This document shows positions 1 through 7,716 of a DNA stretch of 41,372 bases, piece by piece. Where the stretch lies: contig CALWNV010000007.1 of assembly GCA_944382895.1 (NCBI GenBank), positions 1 through 41,372 on the forward strand. Direction: 5' to 3'. Numbering within the stretch: the stretch's first letter is position 1; each line of letters opens with the position of its first letter. The notes under the pieces were generated by a model. The model ran no database searches, had not been told where the DNA came from, and worked only from the letters and a program-made list of their open reading frames with translations. The translations under genes were made by a program, and so were the position numbers. Origin of the DNA: an uncultured Clostridia bacterium. GTDB taxonomy: Bacteria; Bacillota; Clostridia; Oscillospirales; UBA644.

Positions 1-506
1 TTCATCATTTCAGCATGACCTTTGAATTCAGGAAAATGTTCGGCTAACTTTTTTGCGTCGGTTGCGTCAATTAGCGCGCCCGAGCTGTCAAACGGTGTTG
101 CGGGGACGCATGAAGGAAGCATGAAAAAAGTGTCAAGAGGTACTGATTTTGCTGAGTTTATCATGAATTCAAGACCGTTAGCCCCGCACACGTTCGCAAT
201 TTCATGAGGGTCACAGACAACGCATGTGACACCTTTCGGAATAACGGCTTTTGCGTATTCGGCAGGTGTTACTGTTGAACTTTCGATATGGACGTGACTG
301 TCCGTGAACGACGGCATTAAATATTTCTCTGAACAGTCTATTTCGTTTTCGCCGGAATATATTCCTGTTCCTATAATTATCCCATTTTTTACAGCTACAT
401 CATATTTTTCAATTTTGCCGCTGAAAACGTTTACGACATTTGCGTTTTTGAAAACAATATCTGCCTTGTTATTACCGCCTTTGGCGGAAAAAATCAAATC
501 TTTCAT
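1..506 (-). CDS. ade: adenine deaminase, N-terminal part (cut by window edge)
   Basis: Adenine deaminase hydrolyses adenine to hypoxanthine and ammonia. I translated this frame directly: it is open from an ATG at 506 to the window edge, giving about 168 N-terminal residues. The start MKDLIFSAKGG, the metal-binding motif HVHIESS near residue 75 and the segment VCDPHEIANVCG are typical of the Ade family within the amidohydrolase superfamily. An AGAGGA ribosome site lies 5 nt upstream. The gene follows mtnN by 16 bp on the same strand, so the two are probably co-transcribed. The pairing makes sense because MtnN releases adenine, which Ade would deaminate. The C-terminal part, with the remaining metal ligands, is outside the window, so completeness cannot be judged. 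Confidence 0.9.
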   Translation of the reverse strand, partial: MKDLIFSAKGGNNKADIVFKNANVVNVFSGKIEKYDVAVKNGIIIGTGIYSGENEIDCSEKYLMPSFTDSHVHIESSTVTPAEYAKAVIPKGVTCVVCDPHEIANVCGANGLEFMINSAKSVPLDTFFMLPSCVPATPFDSSGALIDATDAKKLAEHFPEFKGHAEMM

Positions 507-522
507 AATATCCTCTTTTATA

Positions 523-1215
523 TTATTGAGCATAATCCTCAATAAATCCTATTATCGCGCCGGCTGAGTTTTCAGACGCTATCTTTTCAAAAGTTTGATT
601 GTCTATGTGCGACACGGAATCGGCTTTATCCGAAATACTTCGCAAAACGCAAAACGGAACGTTGTTGAGAGCACAGACTTGTCCTATCGCCGCGCCTTCC
701 ATTTCCGTTGCGGAAGCGTTGAATACCGTTTTTATATATTTGACTTTTTCGCCTCCGTTGATAAACTGATCTCCGGAAGCTATAGTCCCTGTTTCGTAAT
801 GGATACCGAGTTTTTTTACACTCCGGCAAAGAGCGTCGGTTATCTTTTTGTCACACTTTATCTCAACTGTGTCAAGGCCTATTATATATCCGGGATTTTT
901 CCCCACAGGGGTCATGTCTATATCATGTTGTACCACTTTGTCCGCTATTACTATGTCTGTTGTAGCTATTGTGTCGCTAAGTCCTCCGGCGACGCCGGAA
1001 TTTATTATAATATTCGGAGAAAATCGAAGTATCATTGACTGTGCGCATATTGCGGCGTTTACTTTTCCTACACCACTGACCGAGGCCACAATGTTCTTGC
1101 CGCAGATAGACCCTTTGATATATTTTTTCCCGCTTATTACGGTTTCTTCCTTATTTTCAGTAACCAAAAGTATTTTTTCAAGCTCAATCTCCATTGCGCA
1201 GATTATCCCGGTCAT
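523..1215 (-). CDS. mtnN: 5'-methylthioadenosine/S-adenosylhomocysteine nucleosidase
   Basis: This enzyme cleaves SAH to S-ribosylhomocysteine plus adenine, and MTA to methylthioribose plus adenine. The 230-residue product has the family length. Diagnostic segments are ICAMEIELEKI at the N-terminus, ASVSGVGKVNA around residues 44-54, NSGVAGG, the ribose-binding EMEGAAIGQVC near residue 170, and RSISDKAD with the catalytic Asp. It starts 20 bp after luxS, so the two consecutive steps SAH to SRH to homocysteine are encoded in order. The leader before the ATG has AAGAAGAG as a modest ribosome site. No separate promoter is evident, so it is probably expressed from the luxS promoter. Confidence 0.96.
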   Translation of the reverse strand: MTGIICAMEIELEKILLVTENKEETVISGKKYIKGSICGKNIVASVSGVGKVNAAICAQSMILRFSPNIIINSGVAGGLSDTIATTDIVIADKVVQHDIDMTPVGKNPGYIIGLDTVEIKCDKKITDALCRSVKKLGIHYETGTIASGDQFINGGEKVKYIKTVFNASATEMEGAAIGQVCALNNVPFCVLRSISDKADSVSHIDNQTFEKIASENSAGAIIGFIEDYAQ

Positions 1216-1235
1216 ATTATTCTCTTCTTTCTTTT

Positions 1236-1688
1236 TTATTCATATTTGAAATTATTTTCTTTGCTGTTGAGAATCTTAAGGTATCTGCGTGCCTCTATTT
1301 TTGCTGCTGCGACTGAAAGGTTTTTGAAATTCCCGCATTCTGATTTTTTCCCTCCGGGTATCGGCCCTTTATGGTTTATTATATTTTGCAGTACGGTTTT
1401 CACAAGTACAAGCGTTTCGAAATCACGGACTCCACGCATCAGCAGATAAAAGCCCGTTTGACAGCCCATAGGCCCGAAATATATGACATTTTCTCCGAGA
1501 ACGCTGTTTCTTGCATATGTCGCAAACATATGCTCAAATGAATGCATGGTAATATTGTCCATATATTCATCATTGTTGGGTTTTCGTGTGCGCAGATCGT
1601 ATGTTATTATATCGTTATCTATTCGCGAAACATATATTCCTTCCGTAAGCTTGTTGTGGTCTATGCAAAAACTTGCTATTTTTTCCAC
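1236..1688 (-). CDS. luxS: S-ribosylhomocysteine lyase
   Basis: LuxS converts S-ribosylhomocysteine to homocysteine and DPD, the precursor of autoinducer-2. Visible signatures are the metal-binding HSFEH motif, the segment GPMGCQTGFYLL containing the catalytic Cys, and a later ECGNF containing the third metal ligand. I place the start at the GTG at 1688, giving MEKIASFCIDH as in other LuxS proteins. An earlier in-frame GTG at 1697 lies inside the GAGGTG ribosome site (1695-1700), while the 1688 codon sits 6 nt after it. The product is 150 residues. The gene opens a luxS-mtnN-ade unit behind a consensus promoter with a very short leader. Whether AI-2 is used as a signal here or LuxS is purely metabolic cannot be told from sequence. 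Confidence 0.96.
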   Translation of the reverse strand: MEKIASFCIDHNKLTEGIYVSRIDNDIITYDLRTRKPNNDEYMDNITMHSFEHMFATYARNSVLGENVIYFGPMGCQTGFYLLMRGVRDFETLVLVKTVLQNIINHKGPIPGGKKSECGNFKNLSVAAAKIEARRYLKILNSKENNFKYE

Positions 1689-1706
1689 TGTTTTCACCTC
1701 GGATAA

Positions 1707-1735
1707 ATTATATCATAAATAAATCTAAAAGTCAA
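1707..1735 (-). promoter_or_regulatory. promoter of luxS-mtnN-ade
   Basis: On the - strand TTGACT (1735-1730) and TATAAT (1712-1707) are separated by 17 nt, a near-perfect vegetative promoter. The predicted start is near 1700, directly at the GAGGTG ribosome site, so the mRNA would have only about 12 nt of leader. That leaves no room for a SAM or SAH riboswitch. Confidence 0.85.
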
Positions 1736-1794
1736 AGACTGTATTTTGAAAATTTTTTACAGTCTATAAAAAACAGTTTTTCCTCAAAATTTTG

Positions 1795-1841
1795 AAAACA
1801 AGAAGCTCCGCGATATTAAAATTACCTGAGCTTCTTGTTTT
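1795..1841 (-). terminator. intrinsic terminator of the GOGAT-glnA operon
   Basis: Perfect 14-bp arms, AAAACAAGAAGCTC (1795-1808) and GAGCTTCTTGTTTT (1828-1841), flank a 19-nt loop. It lies just past the stop of the ANTAR gene and before the luxS promoter, so it separates the two - strand units. Confidence 0.8.
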
Positions 1842-1929
1842 TATTGTTTACATAATTCTGATAATATAAAAGATGTTGTCCGTAATGTCGAGGTTGTTGT
1901 TTTTGTTGATTTATATGCCAAAAAATCAC

Positions 1930-2514
1930 TTACGAGTATGTTTTTATTATTTCCTCCGCGATCTCTTTTTTTGTACGGCAGTGATCCATGGCCTGTTTTT
2001 CTATGTACCGATGCGCCTCAGCTTCATCCATTTCCAACTCACTTATCAATAGCCATTTAGCTTTGTTGACAATTCTGATTTCTTTCATTTTTTCTTCGAT
2101 CGACAGAGTTTTTTCTTCAAAACTTCGTAATCGTTCACGGGCTGCCTCCATCCAGTTTAGCGCTAATAAAAGGGTTTGTTTGGATATCGGTTTAGGTAAT
2201 GTAAAAATCCCGTGCTCGGAGACTCTCCCATGAGTTTCTGCATAAATATCCGCTCTTACAAGCAGTAAAACCACTGTTGAACGCAGACTGACCGCGTCAA
2301 CGGCGAATCTTATACCGGACTCGTCCGGAAGAGGGGAGTTTATTATTATAAAATCAAAGCTTCTTTCTGAAAGACATATTTTTGCTGCTGCTACTTCTGA
2401 AACTGTTTGTACCGGGGAATATACGGACGGAGAGAGCATGGAAACCAGCGCCGTGTTTATATTTTCCGCAGCCGAAACGATAAGGACGCTGTAAGCTCGT
2501 TGTTTTAAACCGAT
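1930..2514 (-). CDS. ANTAR-domain RNA-binding antiterminator (NitR-like)
   Basis: The product has an N-terminal receiver-like domain (IVSAAENINTALVS, then FDFIIINSPLPDESGIRF, then LVRADIYAE), a helical linker, and a C-terminal ANTAR domain (residues about 140-194) ending in EKQAMDHCRTKKEIAEEIIKTY. ANTAR proteins bind hexaloop RNA hairpins and prevent termination. In Clostridium, NitR-type ANTAR proteins act on glnA/GOGAT operons, matching its place as last gene of this operon and the hexaloop hairpins at 8883-8900, 9046-9063 and 9453-9470. The first ATG in frame (2439) would delete the first strand of the receiver and has no ribosome site. The receiver-like frame stays open upstream and a strong AGGAGGAG lies at 2523-2530, but no ATG, GTG or TTG follows it in frame. 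I place the start at ATC (2514-2512) as the most likely non-standard or mutated start. Confidence 0.85.
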   Translation of the reverse strand: MGLKQRAYSVLIVSAAENINTALVSMLSPSVYSPVQTVSEVAAAKICLSERSFDFIIINSPLPDESGIRFAVDAVSLRSTVVLLLVRADIYAETHGRVSEHGIFTLPKPISKQTLLLALNWMEAARERLRSFEEKTLSIEEKMKEIRIVNKAKWLLISELEMDEAEAHRYIEKQAMDHCRTKKEIAEEIIKTYS

Positions 2515-2522
2515 AAGACGCT

Positions 2523-2530
2523 CTCCTCCT
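2523..2530 (-). promoter_or_regulatory. ribosome binding site before the ANTAR gene
   Basis: AGGAGGAG on the - strand is a near-ideal Shine-Dalgarno sequence. It points to a start around 2517-2512 (codons CTT or ATC), well upstream of the first in-frame ATG at 2439. It decides the start proposed for the ANTAR gene. Confidence 0.6.
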
Positions 2531-2586
2531 TTTATGTGGTTGTGACAGCCTTTGTTTTTTAGGCTGGATTTTCTTTGTTTATGATT

Positions 2587-3798
2587 TTATCTGTTACAGT
2601 AAATATCCAGAATGGATGCGGGAATATGGTTTTTTATAAAATTACTGTTCGCCGCAATTTCGCAGGCTGAACGCATGTCTTGTGGCAGTTTTTCAAATTT
2701 TGCTAGGACTTCGGCGCTTGCTTTATATATATTGAAATCAGCGACCATGGGAAGTTCTGATTTGTTTTCGATACCGTAAAGTCCGGCATATATCATCAGG
2801 GTAAAGGCAAGATATGGATTTGCCGTCGGATCTGGGGATCGAAGTTCGGCGCGTCTGTATTCACCTACTGCTGCCGGGATCCTTACGAGCTGTGATCTGT
2901 TTTCACTTGACCATGCTACATAAATCGGTGCTTTATGTGATCCGAAACGTTTATATGAGTTTTCTGTCGGGTTTAAAAAAGCAGTCATTTCTCTGGCTTT
3001 TTCAAGAATTCCGGCAATCATATAACATAAATTGTCAGAGCCGTCGTCTGTTTTTACGGACATATTGATATGAAAGCCGTTCCCGGGTTTTTTTTCAAGA
3101 GGTTTTGCGGTAAAATCGGCAAAAAGGCTATTTCTCCCGGCAATTGTTTTAACAACTGTCTGGAGAGTCATCGCGTTGTCTGCGGCTGTAAGAGCGTCGG
3201 AATATTTGAAATCTATTTCATTTTGTCCCGGTCCCTCTTCATGATGAGAGCTCTCGGGTTTAATTCCCATCTGTTCAAGGGTGAGACATATTTCCCGGCG
3301 TATGTTTTCCCCGTTATCCTCCGGAGCGATATCCATATACCCGGCTTCGTCATAAGGCTCTTTTGTAGGTTTTCCTTTTTCGTCACGTCTGAACAGATAA
3401 AATTCCTGTTCTGCACCAAATGCAAAATTATGCCCTGCCTGTTCGGCCTCAGCCATTGCTTTTTTAAGAAGGCTTCTTGTATCGCATTCAAAAGGTCTTC
3501 CGTCTGGGTACGAGATGGAGGTGAACATCCTGACAACTTTTCCGTGTTCGGGTCGCCAAGGTAATTGCATCAGCGTTTCGGAATCTGGGTGAAGAAGTAA
3601 ATCGGAATGTGTTTCGTCTCCAAATCCGGAAATAGCGGATCCGTCTATAGCTATTCCATATTCGAATGCTCTTAAAAGCTCATCGGGCATTATTGATATG
3701 TTCTTTTGTTTTCCAAATACATCACAAAAAGACAGGCGTATGAATTTCACATCGTCTTCGCGGATGTATTGTAATACTTCTTGCTTTGAGTACTTCAT
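2587..3798 (-). CDS. glnA: glutamine synthetase, type I (short form)
   Basis: This enzyme makes glutamine from glutamate, ammonia and ATP. The 403-residue protein has the GSI landmarks in order: beta-grasp N-domain (FCDVFGKQKNISI), metal-site GAEQEFYLF near residue 125, HHEEGPGQNEIDF, the GNGFHINMS ATP-site segment, SQLVRIP, and RRAELRSPDPTANPYLAF. It is shorter than the roughly 440-470 residues usual for GSI, and I see no segment resembling the adenylylation-loop Tyr motif (NLYDLP). Control by adenylylation is therefore unlikely, which fits RNA-level control by the ANTAR gene downstream. It follows gltB domain 3 by 17 bp in the same operon. A second, unrelated glutamine synthetase (GlnN) is encoded divergently. 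Confidence 0.94.
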   Translation of the reverse strand: MKYSKQEVLQYIREDDVKFIRLSFCDVFGKQKNISIMPDELLRAFEYGIAIDGSAISGFGDETHSDLLLHPDSETLMQLPWRPEHGKVVRMFTSISYPDGRPFECDTRSLLKKAMAEAEQAGHNFAFGAEQEFYLFRRDEKGKPTKEPYDEAGYMDIAPEDNGENIRREICLTLEQMGIKPESSHHEEGPGQNEIDFKYSDALTAADNAMTLQTVVKTIAGRNSLFADFTAKPLEKKPGNGFHINMSVKTDDGSDNLCYMIAGILEKAREMTAFLNPTENSYKRFGSHKAPIYVAWSSENRSQLVRIPAAVGEYRRAELRSPDPTANPYLAFTLMIYAGLYGIENKSELPMVADFNIYKASAEVLAKFEKLPQDMRSACEIAANSNFIKNHIPASILDIYCNR

Positions 3799-3815
3799 GA
3801 CCTTACCTGCTTTCT

Positions 3816-4535
3816 TTAGTTAGCCACATACATTTGCTTATACGGGTTTTTGCTGTCCGGTGTTAAGAGAGTGAACGGTGTTTTCATCATATCATTCGGA
3901 TCTCCGCCAAACAAAAAACAGTATTCTTTTATATATTCAGAGATTTCTTCTAGTTCCTCATCGGTGGCGATTTTCGCCGATATCTGATCAGGAAAGCGTA
4001 TGTTTTCACAGTTTCCGCGTAAAAAAACTTTCCCTCCGTGCATTCCCGTACAGGGGAAGTTCCCTGTGAGTGGTTTTTCTTTTGCGTTAAGACCAAGCAC
4101 AATAATTATTCCTCCGGCTTGGTATTCGCCGAGAAAACTTCCGGCGACCCCTCCGATTACCATAACTGGAATTTTGTTTTTATATTCTTTCATATGTATC
4201 CCGGCACGGTATCCCGCGTTCCCTTTTACGAAAAGCCTTCCTCCGCGCATCGCATATCCGGCGGCATCTCCGATATTCCCATGGATCACGATCAGTCCTT
4301 CGTTCATCGTATCTCCGACTGCGTCCTGTGCGTTTGAGCCAACTGTTATCTCAGCTCCGTTGAGATATGCTCCGAGAGCGTTTCCAGGTATCCCGTTTAC
4401 TCTTATAATACAGTCTGACATTCCTGCAGCGATAAAACGCTGACCACAGCATCCGTTAATTGTGATACTGTCGTTTGATTCACGGATTTTTTCGTTTAGT
4501 GTCCGGTGATCAAGCCCTTTTGCATCTATTATCAT
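3816..4535 (-). CDS. glutamate synthase GXGXG domain protein (split GOGAT, domain 3)
   Basis: This is the C-terminal beta-helix domain of the glutamate synthase large subunit as a free 239-residue protein. The repeated glycine pattern is clear (IRVNGIPGNALGAYLNGAEITVGS, then HGNIGDAAGYAMRGGRLFVKGNAG, then GGVAGSFLGEYQAGG). In fused GOGATs this domain braces the amidotransferase and FMN domains. Here it is separated from domains 1 and 2 by the ferredoxin and FAD genes, the arrangement known from archaea and many anaerobes. GGAGGTG precedes the start and only 1 nt separates it from the FAD oxidoreductase stop, so translation is probably coupled. Related domains occur in formylmethanofuran dehydrogenase subunit C, but the context decides for GOGAT. 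Confidence 0.92.
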   Translation of the reverse strand: MIIDAKGLDHRTLNEKIRESNDSITINGCCGQRFIAAGMSDCIIRVNGIPGNALGAYLNGAEITVGSNAQDAVGDTMNEGLIVIHGNIGDAAGYAMRGGRLFVKGNAGYRAGIHMKEYKNKIPVMVIGGVAGSFLGEYQAGGIIIVLGLNAKEKPLTGNFPCTGMHGGKVFLRGNCENIRFPDQISAKIATDEELEEISEYIKEYCFLFGGDPNDMMKTPFTLLTPDSKNPYKQMYVAN

Positions 4536-4536
4536 A

Positions 4537-5769
4537 TTATATTACACCTCCGAACTTTTTTTTACGGATTTCGGTAGAAAACGCTGCGGAAGTAGCAACT
4601 TTTTTTAACATATCGAAATTGATTTCTGAGATAGGTGTTTTTTCTCTGATAAGAGACGTATATATACCTGCTCTTTCTGTTTTGCCGACGAGCATAAACC
4701 CGGTTAGATATCCATTGTTTATATAAAAACGTTTAACATATCCTTCATTGTTTTCTTCAATATATTCGCCAAAACATGATCCGGCGGTCATAGCGTGTAA
4801 TCCAAAAAATCCTATAGAATTCATGGGAATCATATTATTAAGCTTTCTGTTCCCTCCGCCCATATTTACACCTGCCGTGTGCCCTTGCATATATGCGTTT
4901 GGCATAAGAGCCATAATTTTCATGCTTTCTGATGAAGCATCGAGGCTTTCGGTACAGTCTCCTGCGGCATAAACGTCCGTGAGGGAAGTTTTCATAAATT
5001 CGTTTACGATTATTCCGCGGCCAATTTTACCGGAGGCATTTTTTATAATATCTGTGTTTGGTTTGACTCCTACCGCAAGTACAAGTATGTCAAAATTTAT
5101 TTTTTTACCGCTTTTCATTATTGCGGTATTTTTTTCAAATTTTACCGCGGTGTCCCGGAGAAGAAACGATATATTGTTTTCTTCGAGATGTTTTTGCATA
5201 ATCGCTGCACAGTCATTGTCAAGAATGCTTGACAGTACACGGTCGGCGAGATCGCATACCGTAATGCTTCCGGCTTTGTCATGAAGCCCTTCCGCGCATT
5301 TAAGACCGATCAGTCCTGCTCCTATGATGAGAACTTTTGACTCTTTTGTTATAGTTTTTTTCAACGCTATTGCGTCGTCTATAGTCATAAACGTAAATTT
5401 ATTGTTTACATTTTCAATTCCTTCAAAATTAGGTATGAATGGTGATGACCCTGTTGCCACGCAAAGTTTTGTATATGGTAAAGCGGTTGCGTCATCTAAA
5501 AACACTTGTTTGGCTACAGTGTCTATTTTGACTGCTGTTTTTCCGTAAATAACGGTGCATCCGGACTTCTGATAAAAATCCGAAGCTCTATAGTTCATTT
5601 TTTCAATATTTGTTCTATCTTCAAGAAAATATGAAATCAGCGGACGGCAGTAAACGGCGTGATTTTCCTGAGAGATAACGATTATACTTCCTTCGGAATC
5701 ATTGCTTCGGATTCCCTCGATGCAGCCTACGGCGGCGGTCCCATTACCGATAATAATATACCGGTTCAT
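4537..5769 (-). CDS. FAD-dependent NAD(P)H oxidoreductase of the GOGAT operon
   Basis: A 410-residue flavoprotein of the pyridine nucleotide-disulfide oxidoreductase fold. There is an N-terminal FAD-binding IIIGNGTAAVG motif, a second dinucleotide-binding motif VLIIGAGLIGLKCAEG near residue 145, and the FAD-contact motif VYAAGDCTE near residue 268. It lacks the redox CXXC pair of thioredoxin-reductase-like members. The likely role is to pass electrons from NAD(P)H through the adjacent ferredoxin protein to the FMN domain of GOGAT, replacing the classical GltD subunit. Its ATG overlaps the ferredoxin stop by 4 nt (ATGA). The choice of NADH or NADPH cannot be judged. It could also act more generally as a rubredoxin or ferredoxin reductase. 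Confidence 0.88.
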   Translation of the reverse strand: MNRYIIIGNGTAAVGCIEGIRSNDSEGSIIVISQENHAVYCRPLISYFLEDRTNIEKMNYRASDFYQKSGCTVIYGKTAVKIDTVAKQVFLDDATALPYTKLCVATGSSPFIPNFEGIENVNNKFTFMTIDDAIALKKTITKESKVLIIGAGLIGLKCAEGLHDKAGSITVCDLADRVLSSILDNDCAAIMQKHLEENNISFLLRDTAVKFEKNTAIMKSGKKINFDILVLAVGVKPNTDIIKNASGKIGRGIIVNEFMKTSLTDVYAAGDCTESLDASSESMKIMALMPNAYMQGHTAGVNMGGGNRKLNNMIPMNSIGFFGLHAMTAGSCFGEYIEENNEGYVKRFYINNGYLTGFMLVGKTERAGIYTSLIREKTPISEINFDMLKKVATSAAFSTEIRKKKFGGVI

Positions 5770-6206
5770 TTGTTTCCCTCTCTTTCTTCATAGACTATGG
5801 CTTTGTTCGGGCAACCTTTTACACATGCAGGCTCGTCAAAAGAATTCTGGATGCATAATTCGCATTTTTGCATTATTCCGTCTTCCCCAGGAGACAGTGC
5901 GCCAAAAGGACATACAAGCACGCAAGTCAGGCAGCCTACACATTTTTCACGGTCTATGCGTACCACTCCGTCTGATTTTGATATAGCTCCGGCTATACAG
6001 CTTTTTACGCATATCGGATCAGTACAATGACGGCATGATACCGCAAAGGATATTTTTTCATCTCCTTCTATATGGATCCGAGGGAATATAGGTTTCCCTT
6101 TAAGCGCCGTTACCATATCTCTGACTCCGGAATTTGCAAACGCGCAGTTATATTCGCATAGATGGCACGCAAGGCACCATTCTTCATTTACATATATAAG
6201 TTTCAT
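5766..6206 (-). CDS. multi-cluster 4Fe-4S ferredoxin protein of the GOGAT operon
   Basis: A 146-residue iron-sulfur protein resembling HycB/DmsB-type electron-transfer subunits. Four cysteine clusters are visible: CLACHLCEYNC near the N-terminus, CRHCTDPICVKSC, CVGCLTCVLVCP, and CELCIQNSFDEPACVKGC, enough for up to four 4Fe-4S clusters. I use the ATG at 6206 (MKLIYVNEEWC) because GGGGAA lies just upstream. A longer reading from 6245 overlaps the FMN-domain gene and adds an unrelated N-terminus. The gene sits between the FMN-domain gene (4 nt away) and the FAD oxidoreductase (4-nt overlap), so it most likely wires the two together. Confidence 0.9.
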   Translation of the reverse strand: MKLIYVNEEWCLACHLCEYNCAFANSGVRDMVTALKGKPIFPRIHIEGDEKISFAVSCRHCTDPICVKSCIAGAISKSDGVVRIDREKCVGCLTCVLVCPFGALSPGEDGIMQKCELCIQNSFDEPACVKGCPNKAIVYEEREGNK

Positions 6207-6210
6207 ATCA

Positions 6211-7716
6211 TCATTCCCCGGCGTGTGATATCCCAAGTATTTCAAGCTCTTTTTCTGTCATTCCTATTCCTCGCAGCATAAGGCGGTTCCCTCGCAGGGC
6301 TTCAATCGAGTTTATTCCCATGCCGCCCATAAATTCTTTTATTTCATGACGCCATGCGTTCATCAGATTGACAAGCCTTTTGCTTCCTATATCAGGATTA
6401 AGGCGTTTTACAAGTTCCGGATTTTGAGTAGCTATGCCCCAATTGCATTTTCCGCTCTGGCATGTACGGCATAAATGACATCCGAGAGCCAAAAGCGCTG
6501 CTGTGGCAATATAACATGCGTCTGCGCCTAAAGCTATCGCCTTCACCACGTCAGCGGAGCTTCGGACGGAGCCTCCAATAACAAGAGATATGTTGTTCCG
6601 GATGCCTTCGTCACGTAATCTTTGATCGACTGCTGCAAGCGCGAGCTCAATCGGAATCCCCACATTATCTCTTATCCTTGTAGGCGCCGCTCCTGTTCCG
6701 CCACGAAATCCGTCTATTGCTATGATATCGGCTCCGCTTCTGGCAATGCCGCTTGCGATAGCGGCAATATTGTGAACGGCCGCTACTTTTACCATTATAG
6801 GTTTTTTGTATTCTGTAGCTTCTTTAAGTGAGAAAACAAGTTGGCGAAGATCTTCAATTGAATAGATGTCGTGATGAGGTGCGGGGGAGATAGCGTCCGA
6901 ACCTTCGGGAATCATTCTGGTTTTTGATACGTCTCCTATTATCTTTGCGCCGGGCAAATGCCCCCCTATCCCCGGTTTTGCTCCTTGCCCCATTTTTATC
7001 TCTATTGCGGCTCCTGCCTCCAGGTAATCTTTATATACTCCGAATCTTCCGGAAGCGACCTGTACAACAGTGTTTTTCCCGTAACGGTAAAAGTCCTCGT
7101 GGAGACCTCCTTCGCCCGTATTGTATAAAATACCTATCTCCGTAGCTGCCCTGGCGAGTGAGGCGTGGGCATTATAGCTTATAGAACCATAGCTCATTGC
7201 GGAGAACATTACAGGCATTGATAGTTCTATCTGAGGCGGAATTTCGCATTTCAGTTTATCGGTTTCATCCCTTTCGATCTTTTCAGGCTTTCTTCCGAGA
7301 AATACCCGTGTTTCCATAGGTTCTCTGGGAGGATCGAGGGGCGGGTTGGTTACCTGTGAGGCGTTTATTAGAATTTTGTCCCAGTAGACCGGCATTGGTC
7401 TCGGATTACCCATAGAGGACAAAAGAACCCCTCCGCTGTTTGCCTGTTTATATATTTCTTTTATAGTGTCGTTTTCCCAATTGGAATTTTCTCTTAGTGT
7501 GCAGTCACTTTTTACAATTTTAAGCGCTCTTGTGGGGCACAGAGACACACATCTCTGACAGTTTACGCATTTGCTTTCGTCACTTACCATGACAGAATGT
7601 TCAGTATTGAAAAAATGAACTTCATTTGCACATTGACGCTCGCAGACCCTACATGCAATACAGCGGTTTTCATTTCGTATCACTTCAAATTCGGGGTATA
7701 TAAATTCTACACCCAT
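6211..7716 (-). CDS. glutamate synthase FMN-binding domain with ferredoxin domain (split GOGAT, domain 2)
   Basis: This 501-residue protein is the synthase core that joins ammonia to 2-oxoglutarate and reduces it to glutamate. Residues about 15-65 form a two-cluster ferredoxin (CIACRVCERQC, CVNCQRCVSLCP). The rest is the FMN barrel, with FSAMSYGSISYNAH, GEGGLHEDFYRYG, KPGIGGHLPG, KVAAVHNIAAIASGIARSGADII and IDGFRGGTGAAPT. A 3Fe-4S cluster segment, CHLCRTCQSGKCNWGIATQ, follows near residue 430. The start is the ATG at 7716, 7 nt after AAGGAG. Its A is shared with the TGA of the amidotransferase gene (TGATG), so the two are translationally coupled. In-frame sequence upstream of 7716 belongs to the preceding gene. 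Confidence 0.95.
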   Translation of the reverse strand: MGVEFIYPEFEVIRNENRCIACRVCERQCANEVHFFNTEHSVMVSDESKCVNCQRCVSLCPTRALKIVKSDCTLRENSNWENDTIKEIYKQANSGGVLLSSMGNPRPMPVYWDKILINASQVTNPPLDPPREPMETRVFLGRKPEKIERDETDKLKCEIPPQIELSMPVMFSAMSYGSISYNAHASLARAATEIGILYNTGEGGLHEDFYRYGKNTVVQVASGRFGVYKDYLEAGAAIEIKMGQGAKPGIGGHLPGAKIIGDVSKTRMIPEGSDAISPAPHHDIYSIEDLRQLVFSLKEATEYKKPIMVKVAAVHNIAAIASGIARSGADIIAIDGFRGGTGAAPTRIRDNVGIPIELALAAVDQRLRDEGIRNNISLVIGGSVRSSADVVKAIALGADACYIATAALLALGCHLCRTCQSGKCNWGIATQNPELVKRLNPDIGSKRLVNLMNAWRHEIKEFMGGMGINSIEALRGNRLMLRGIGMTEKELEILGISHAGE

